Positions 34,585-40,236 of a DNA stretch of 40,236 nt are shown one piece after another. Under the pieces are notes generated by a model. It searched no databases, was not told where the DNA came from, and saw nothing but the letters and a program-made list of their open reading frames with translations. The DNA is taken from the NCBI RefSeq assembly GCF_001298675.1, contig NZ_CYIG01000034.1, positions 1 to 40,236 of the forward strand. The letters are read 5' to 3'. This DNA is from Paenacidovorax caeni. Its GTDB lineage: Bacteria > Pseudomonadota > Gammaproteobacteria > Burkholderiales > Burkholderiaceae_C. Made by a program: the position numbers and the translations under genes. Position 1 is the first letter of the stretch; every line of letters starts with the position of its first letter.

Positions 34585-37248
34585 ATGTTTCCTTTTTCTT
34601 CCCGCAGCAAAATGTCCGACGCTCCTGAAGTGAACCCGGCCCCGGCCAAGACCCCTGAGCCGCATCCTCTCGATGCGCTGACCGGTGGCGCCTTCTCGGC
34701 CGCCACCTCGGGCGAGCGCGCCGCGCGCGTGCGCGATTGGCTGGCCACCCAGCCTTCGTCCGAGCAACTGCAGGAGGTGTTCAAGGAGCTGAGCGTGCGC
34801 GACAAGGGCGCCGCCCGCGCCATCCGCGAGCGCATTGATGAAATCAAGCGCGCCAAGGGCCAGGAGGCCATCGCTGCCGAATGGGCGGAAAAGGCGCAGG
34901 GCCTGCTCGCAGCGCCGCGTCTGAACATCGCCGATGCCATGGCCTGGCAGCGCGACGCCGCCAAGGCCGGTGCCCCGCTGTCGCGCGAGCCGCTGTCTTT
35001 GCTCAAAACCCAGCTGGCTGAGCGCATCAAGGTGATCGAAGACCTGCAGCACCGCGTGCAGGTGCAGCGCGAGGCCGCCGTGCTGCTGGCACAGCGTATC
35101 GAAGTCCTCTCCACCAAGTCCTGGCTCGATGCCCAGGCGGCGCTTGAACTGCTGCGCACCGATGTGGGCCGCTGGCAGGAGCAGGCCGCTGAGCTCACCG
35201 GCGATGCGAGCTGGGCCAGCGTCGAGGCGCGCTTCCCGCCGCTGCTCGACGCTTCGCGCACCCAGCTGCTTGTGGTGTGGGATGCGTTTCAGTCTGCCCT
35301 GGCGCAAACCGCCGCTGCCGCACAGGACGCCGCTGCGCCGCTGCCCCCCGTGCCCGTGTGGGCCGACGAGTTGCGCGTGGCGCGCGGTCTGCCCACCGAG
35401 GCGGCCGCTACGGCCGCCGCCGCCGAGGCGAAGCAGCCCAAGCCCAAGACCGACCCCGCCGTGGTCGAGAAAGCCGAGCAGGCAGTGCGCGAGGCCCTTG
35501 CCAAGCTCGAGAGAGAAACCGCCGAAGGCCATGGCAAGGCCAGTGTGGGCGCGGCTGGCGCGTTGCGCGCCGTGCTGAAGGTTCAGGGCCGCCATATTGG
35601 CGCGGAGCTCGAGCAGCAAGTGCACCAGGCGCTGGTGGCTGCTGGCGAGCTGCAGGGCTGGCAGCGTTGGAGTGCCGACCAGGTGCGCGAGGAGCTCGTC
35701 GCCAAGGCAGAGGCCCTGCTGTTGCGTCCAGAGGGGCAGGCGTTGGGTGGGCGCAAGATGCAGGAAACCCTGCGCCAGTTGCGCGAGCAGTGGAAGCAGG
35801 CGGACCAAGGTGGGCCGGCCAACCACGCGCTGTGGCGCAAGTTCGATGAAGCCTGCAACGCCGCACACAAGGTGGTCGAAGCCTGGCTCGACAAGATTCG
35901 CGCCGAGTCCGCCGAGCACAAGGCCAAGCGCCTTGCGCTGATCGAAGAGCTGAAAGGGTGGGCCCAGTCCCAGTCCGAGGCCGCATCGGCGGACTGGAAG
36001 GCGCTCAATCGCGCACTGCACCAGTTCGCTGACCGCTGGCGTGACGGCGGCCATGTGGGCGAGAAGGTGTTTGCCGAGCTGCAGCCGTTGTGGAAGCAGG
36101 CGTTTGCCCAGGCCAGTGCTCCGCTGGAGGCTGCGCAGAAGGAAAGCCTGGTGCGCCGCCACGCCATGATTGAAGAGGCTACTGCACTGGGTGCTGCGCC
36201 GCAGCTGCGCATCGATGCCATCAAGGCGCTGCAGCAGCGCTGGCAGGCCGAGGCCCAGACCGTCCCCCTGGACCGTAAGCAGGAGCAAAAGCTTTGGGAT
36301 GCCTTCCGTAAGCCTATCGACGAAGCCTTCAACCGCAAGAGTGCTGACCGTGAGCGTGCGGCTACCGAACTGAGCGCGCGTGACCGCGCGGTGCTGGACG
36401 CCTCCAAGGCGCTGGAAGCCGCCAATGCCAGTGGCGATGCGCAGCAGATTCGCAGCGCCATGCAGGCGCTGGAAGCTGCCTTGCGCCACCAGGCAGAGGC
36501 AGCTGCATCTGAGGAAAAACAGGCTCTAGCCCAGGATGGGCAAGCGCCAGCAGCTACAGAAACCGAAGCGCCGCAGGAGCCGGTAGCGCCCAAGGCGGCG
36601 CCTGCGCGCCCTGTGGTGGCGGTGCGTGGTGACGATCGCCCAGGCATGAAGCGCGAAGCCGCTGCCGTGCCGAGTCGGCCTGGTCGCCCCGGCGAGCGCC
36701 GGGATGCGCGTCCGCCCCTGCGCGGGCAGGATGGTCGTGCAGAGCGCGGCGGGCGCTTTGGTGACCGCCCGGTGCGCGAGGAGCGTGGTCCGCGCTTGGG
36801 CGATGCCGCTTTCCGTGCACAGCGTGAAGCCATGGAGCATGCGCAGCTGGCGCTCAAGAAGCTGGCCGCGCAGGCGCATGGCGAGGCGCTTACCCAGTTG
36901 CTGGCTGCGTGGGAGAAGCGTGACCCGGCCCAGTTGCCCAGCGGTCAGGAGCTGGGCGGTCGCGTGACGGCCCAGGTGCGCAATGCCTGGGCGCAGGCGT
37001 TGTCGTCGGCGCCAAAGGGCGATGCCGCCGAAGCCTTGCTGCGCCTGGAAATGGCGGCGGACGTACCGACGCCCGCAGACCAGCTCAATGCGCGCCGTGC
37101 GCTGCAACTGCAGCTGCTCACGCGCCGCAATGATCCGGCACCCGCGCAGACCTGGGGTGAGGATGCTGCGCGTGTGCTGGCCAGTGCCAGCGATGCGGCA
37201 AGCGCGCGTCGTCTGCAATCGGTGTTGAAGGCCTTGCTGCGCAAGTAG
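34585..37248 (+). CDS. DUF349-repeat protein
   Basis: About 887 aa, mostly helical. Several DUF349 units of the form LREQWKQAD...LWRKFDEACNAAH are seen (near residues 398-430), again at FADRWRDG...LWKQAFAQ, and at LQQRWQAE...LWDAFRKPIDEAF. The C-terminal 300 residues are low-complexity and rich in Ala, Glu and Arg, with PGRPGERRDARPPLRGQDGR. The family function is not settled. The start is uncertain: ATG 34585 or ATG 34612, both without a clear ribosome site. A copy of the short Comamonadaceae-type repeat lies in frame at 36514-36557. A good terminator follows. Confidence 0.75.
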   Translation: MFPFSSRSKMSDAPEVNPAPAKTPEPHPLDALTGGAFSAATSGERAARVRDWLATQPSSEQLQEVFKELSVRDKGAARAIRERIDEIKRAKGQEAIAAEWAEKAQGLLAAPRLNIADAMAWQRDAAKAGAPLSREPLSLLKTQLAERIKVIEDLQHRVQVQREAAVLLAQRIEVLSTKSWLDAQAALELLRTDVGRWQEQAAELTGDASWASVEARFPPLLDASRTQLLVVWDAFQSALAQTAAAAQDAAAPLPPVPVWADELRVARGLPTEAAATAAAAEAKQPKPKTDPAVVEKAEQAVREALAKLERETAEGHGKASVGAAGALRAVLKVQGRHIGAELEQQVHQALVAAGELQGWQRWSADQVREELVAKAEALLLRPEGQALGGRKMQETLRQLREQWKQADQGGPANHALWRKFDEACNAAHKVVEAWLDKIRAESAEHKAKRLALIEELKGWAQSQSEAASADWKALNRALHQFADRWRDGGHVGEKVFAELQPLWKQAFAQASAPLEAAQKESLVRRHAMIEEATALGAAPQLRIDAIKALQQRWQAEAQTVPLDRKQEQKLWDAFRKPIDEAFNRKSADRERAATELSARDRAVLDASKALEAANASGDAQQIRSAMQALEAALRHQAEAAASEEKQALAQDGQAPAATETEAPQEPVAPKAAPARPVVAVRGDDRPGMKREAAAVPSRPGRPGERRDARPPLRGQDGRAERGGRFGDRPVREERGPRLGDAAFRAQREAMEHAQLALKKLAAQAHGEALTQLLAAWEKRDPAQLPSGQELGGRVTAQVRNAWAQALSSAPKGDAAEALLRLEMAADVPTPADQLNARRALQLQLLTRRNDPAPAQTWGEDAARVLASASDAASARRLQSVLKALLRK
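36514..36557 (-). repeat. Short TAGCTGCT-GCGCTT repeat (copy C) in frame inside the DUF349 gene
   Basis: The minus strand reads GTAGCTGCTGGCGCTTGCCC, then ATCCTGGGCTAGAGCCTG and TTTTTC, the same order as copy D (TAGCTGCTAGCGCTT ... GCGCTAG). It encodes EKQALAQDGQAPAAT in the low-complexity part of the protein without a frameshift. Confidence 0.6.
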
Positions 37249-37291
37249 TGAGGGAAAAAAGGCCTGTGGATCTTTCACCATGGGCCGGATG

Positions 37292-37323
37292 AAAAAAGGG
37301 CTGCCGTTTCGCAGCCCTTTTTT
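37292..37323 (+). terminator. Terminator after the DUF349 gene
   Basis: Stem AAAAAAGGGCTGC / GCAGCCCTTTTTT with a 6-base loop, 43 bases after the stop codon. Confidence 0.88.
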
Positions 37324-37376
37324 CATTCCTGCGTGGCGCGGCAGCGAAGGTGGTGCGCCGAGGCCGTAGAAAAGAA

Positions 37377-37406
37377 AAAAGGCCGTTGCGAATGCAACGG
37401 CCTTTT
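37377..37406 (-). terminator. Terminator after tRNA-Leu (copy 1)
   Basis: Stem AAAAGGCCGTTGC / GCAACGGCCTTTT with a 4-base loop, immediately 3' of the leftward tRNA. The A/T ends make it work in both directions. Confidence 0.85.
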
Positions 37407-37411
37407 CAATT

Positions 37412-37496
<85 letters not shown>

Positions 37497-37595
37497 ATTT
37501 CAGGAAAGATTTGAATTATATAGTGTTTTTTGGCGTTGCTTGGCGGTTTGCGAACTTTTTTGAAATTTCGCGGTCACACCATGCAACCCTCTCAT

Positions 37596-37629
37596 AAAAA
37601 AGGCCACTGACGAAGCAGTGGCCTTTTTT
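37596..37629 (-). terminator. Terminator between the two tRNA-Leu genes
   Basis: Stem AAAAAAGGCCACTG / CAGTGGCCTTTTTT with a 6-base loop. It separates the two tRNA genes into independent units. Confidence 0.85.
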
Positions 37630-37659
37630 CCGAAAACCTTCACAGGTTCTCGTTAAACT

Positions 37660-37744
<85 letters not shown>

Positions 37745-37778
37745 ATTTCAGGAAAGACACAGATTGTATAGCAAAAAA

Positions 37779-40043
37779 ATGAACTCCCGCACGCGCTCTG
37801 CCACTTCGGCGCTCGAAATTGAAGGCAGCGTGCAGGGGCATCGCGATGGCCATGGCTTCGTGGTGCGAGATGACGGCGACAGCGACATATATCTCCCCCC
37901 CAACGAAATGCGTGCCGTGCTGCACAAGGACCGCGTGCGTGTGCGCGTGGTGGGACAGGACCGTCGCGGGCGCCCCGAGGGGCGCGTGGTCGAAATCCTG
38001 GAGCGTCCCGCGCAGCCCATCATTGGCCGCCTGCTGCAGGAGAGTGGCGTGTGGCTGGTCGCCCCCGAGGACAAGCGCTACGGCCAGGATGTGCTGATTC
38101 CCAAGGGCGCCACCGGCACGGCGAAGACGGGCCAGGTCGTGGTGGTGGAGTTGACCGAGCCACCGGCCCTGTACGGCCAGCCCGTGGGGCGCATCACCGA
38201 GGTGCTGGGCGAGGTGGACGATCCCGGCATGGAGATCGAGATTGCCGTGCGCAAGTACGGCGTGCCGCATGAATTTTCTGAAGCCTGCCTGGCCGAGGCC
38301 AAGGGGCTGCCCGACAAGGTGCGCGCGCAGGACAAGAAGCGCCGTGTGGACCTGACCGACATCCCGCTCGTCACCATCGACGGGGAAGATGCGCGCGACT
38401 TCGATGACGCGGTCTACTGCGAGCCCGCCAAGGTGGGGCGCGGCAAAGGCTGGCGCCTGCTGGTGGCCATCGCTGACGTGAGCCATTACGTGCAGACAGG
38501 CAGCGCGATTGATGTGGACGCCTATGACCGCGCCACCAGCGTGTACTTTCCGCGCCGCGTCATCCCGATGCTGCCTGAGAAGCTCAGCAACGGCCTGTGT
38601 TCGCTCAACCCAGAAGTTGATCGCCTGTGCATGGTCTGCGACATGCTGGTCAGCGGCAAGGGCGAAGTCACGGCCTACCAGTTTTACCCCGCCGTCATGC
38701 ACAGCCATGCGCGTTTCACCTATACCGAGGTGGCGGCCATCCTGGCCAATACGCGTGGCCCAGAGGCACAGCGGCGTAAGGAGCGCGTGCAGGACCTGAT
38801 CAACCTGTCCGACGTGTACCGGGCGCTGCTGGCAGCGCGCCAGCAGCGTGGCGCGGTGGACTTCGAGACCACGGAGACGCAGATCGTCTGCGACGACAAC
38901 GGCCGCATCGAGAAGATCGTGCCGCGCACGCGCACCGAGGCGCACCGCCTGATTGAGGAGGCCATGCTGGCCGCCAACGTCTGCAGCGCAGACTTCATCG
39001 CCCAGGGGGGGCAGCCCGGCTTGTTCCGCGTGCATGAGGGGCCGACACCGGAAAAGCAGGACATCCTGCGTGGCTACCTCAAGGCCATGGGCGTGGGGTT
39101 GTCGATCAGCGACGACCCGCGCCCTGGCGAGTTCCAGGCGATTGCCGAGGCCACCAAGGAGCGGCCTGACGCCCAGCAGATCCACACCATGCTGCTGCGC
39201 TCGATGCAGCAGGCCATCTACACACCCATCAACAGCGGTCACTTCGGCCTGGCCTACGAGGCCTACACGCATTTCACCAGCCCGATCCGGCGCTACCCCG
39301 ACTTGCTGGTGCACCGCGTCATCAAGGCCATCCTGCTGGGGCAGCGTTACCAGCTGCCCATGCTACCGACCCCTGGCGAGGCGCATGCCAAGCTCTCCAA
39401 GCGCTTGGCACAGCGCGTGAGCGCACCACACCAGCGCCCGCGCAAAGCCGCGGGGGGCGCGTCGGTGGCCGAGACCCAGGCCTGGGAGGCCGCTGGCCTG
39501 CACTGCAGCGCCAACGAGCGCCGCGCCGACGAGGCCAGCCGCGACGTCGAGGCCTGGCTCAAGTGCAAATACATGCGCGAGCACCTGGGTGAGGAGTACA
39601 GCGGCCTGGTCTCTGCCGTAACCAGCTTCGGCATCTTCGTCACGCTCGATGCGCTGTACGTGGAGGGCCTGGTGCATATCACCGAGCTGGGGGGCGAGTA
39701 TTTCCGCTACGACGAGGCCCGCCAGGAGCTGCGCGGCGAGCGCACGGGTATCCGCTATGCGCTGGGCACACGCGTGCGTGTGCAGGTCAGCCGCGTGGAT
39801 CTGGATGGGCGCAAGATCGACTTCCGCTTGGTGCAGGAAGGCTTGGACGCCTTGCCCGTGCGCTCTGCGCGAGACAAGGGCGGTAAGGGGAGCAAGGGCG
39901 GTGCGGCGCCCAAGGCGATGGCGCAGCCCGAGGCGCGCAAGCCTGCGCCCGCCGAGCGTGCCAGCCCCAAGCGGCACGGCAAGGCTGCGGCAAAGGCAGA
40001 AAAGCCTGCCGCCAAGGGCAAGGCGCGCAAGGCACGCCGCTGA
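37779..40043 (+). CDS. rnr: RNase R, 3'-5' exoribonuclease
   Basis: 754 aa. Cold-shock-like domains at the N-terminus (GSVQGHRDGHGFVVRDDGDS, followed by DIYLPP), then the RNB catalytic domain with the metal-binding Asp cluster D201-GEDARDFDD-210 and HFTSPIRRYPDLLVHR. An S1 domain (about 600-680, YSGLVSAVTSFGIFVTLDAL) and a Lys/Ala/Arg-rich tail follow. It degrades structured RNA and takes part in rRNA and tmRNA quality control. ATG 37779 is chosen because the frame upstream runs through the antisense of a tRNA gene. There is no good ribosome site; an A-rich GCAAAAAAATG context replaces it. Confidence 0.94.
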   Translation: MNSRTRSATSALEIEGSVQGHRDGHGFVVRDDGDSDIYLPPNEMRAVLHKDRVRVRVVGQDRRGRPEGRVVEILERPAQPIIGRLLQESGVWLVAPEDKRYGQDVLIPKGATGTAKTGQVVVVELTEPPALYGQPVGRITEVLGEVDDPGMEIEIAVRKYGVPHEFSEACLAEAKGLPDKVRAQDKKRRVDLTDIPLVTIDGEDARDFDDAVYCEPAKVGRGKGWRLLVAIADVSHYVQTGSAIDVDAYDRATSVYFPRRVIPMLPEKLSNGLCSLNPEVDRLCMVCDMLVSGKGEVTAYQFYPAVMHSHARFTYTEVAAILANTRGPEAQRRKERVQDLINLSDVYRALLAARQQRGAVDFETTETQIVCDDNGRIEKIVPRTRTEAHRLIEEAMLAANVCSADFIAQGGQPGLFRVHEGPTPEKQDILRGYLKAMGVGLSISDDPRPGEFQAIAEATKERPDAQQIHTMLLRSMQQAIYTPINSGHFGLAYEAYTHFTSPIRRYPDLLVHRVIKAILLGQRYQLPMLPTPGEAHAKLSKRLAQRVSAPHQRPRKAAGGASVAETQAWEAAGLHCSANERRADEASRDVEAWLKCKYMREHLGEEYSGLVSAVTSFGIFVTLDALYVEGLVHITELGGEYFRYDEARQELRGERTGIRYALGTRVRVQVSRVDLDGRKIDFRLVQEGLDALPVRSARDKGGKGSKGGAAPKAMAQPEARKPAPAERASPKRHGKAAAKAEKPAAKGKARKARR

Positions 40044-40054
40044 TGCTCATCTTT

Positions 40055-40094
40055 TAGTAGCTGCTAGCGCTTTCCAGTTAAGCGCTAGGGAAGG
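40055..40094 (+). repeat. Short TAGCTGCTAGCGCTT repeat (copy D, best preserved)
   Basis: TAGTAGCTGCTAGCGCTTTC followed by CAGTTAAGCGCTAGGGAAGG. The arms TAGCGCTT and AAGCGCTA pair. It lies just after rnr and may act as its terminator or as an RNA end. The remaining 140 bases of the window show no gene that I can support. Confidence 0.6.
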
Positions 40095-40236
40095 TCTGCA
40101 AAACCCAGTCCGCCTGCGTGTCCGAGCTGACTGAGGCACGTTGAGTTTCGCGATGCGGATCGAAGCGACGATGGCAGCTCGATTCGCCGGCAAATTCCGG
40201 CGTTATGAGCCAGCGGCACGCCCATTTGACGCCCTG

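Overview
The window is GC-rich bacterial chromosome from a betaproteobacterium, most likely a member of the Comamonadaceae (Acidovorax or a close relative). The core genes (moaA-mobA, qmcA/nfeD, fabI, glyA-nrdR with a ZTP riboswitch, a DUF349 gene, rnr) fit this. So does a short intergenic repeat built on TAGCTGCTAGCGC...TAAGCGCTA, which I associate with that family. No assignment below species-group level is possible from sequence reading alone.

Left core (1-9065): a partial mobA and moaA; an exported PilJ-domain protein; an SPFH/NfeD membrane pair; a large PLP decarboxylase; a periplasmic ATP-dependent DNA ligase; a small YdcH-type protein; and fabI facing a tRNA-Thr(CGU).

Genomic island (9066-27070): an 18-kb element sits in the 3' half of that tRNA-Thr gene. 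It is bounded by a perfect 50-bp direct repeat. A P4-type tyrosine integrase lies at the right end, and a 22-bp repeat made of GATGTAAG units occurs just inside both ends. The right arm is written leftward: integrase, HicAB toxin-antitoxin, XRE regulator, an unrecognised 364-aa protein, a Xis/AlpA-like protein, a Toprim protein, a DUF3987 protein, a TubC_N-like docking protein, a DUF5681-like protein and three tiny coiled-coil proteins. The last five to seven genes overlap or abut. Two repeat clusters in this arm look like replication or regulator binding sites. No structural phage or conjugation genes are seen, so the element resembles a satellite or replicating integrative island.

The left arm of the island is a rightward cargo operon and the most interesting part of the window: (1) a fused PLD-nuclease/SNF2-helicase protein, (2) a 1397-aa N6-adenine DNA methyltransferase of type ISP/Eco57I appearance with an extra C-terminal winged-helix region, (3) a DUF932 protein, (4) a single-pass membrane protein. 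I read it as a candidate anti-phage restriction-modification-like system. Its PLD nuclease is fused to the translocase and the methylase is a separate chain. The methylase specificity region is AT-rich inside a GC-rich gene, as expected if specificity was swapped by recombination.

Right core (27071-40236): glyA-nrdR under a ZTP riboswitch, a lytic transglycosylase, a DUF748/AsmA-like envelope protein, a DUF349 protein, two identical tRNA-Leu(CAG) genes and rnr. Copies of the Comamonadaceae-type short repeat are found between genes and also in frame inside two coding sequences (the methylase and the DUF349 gene).
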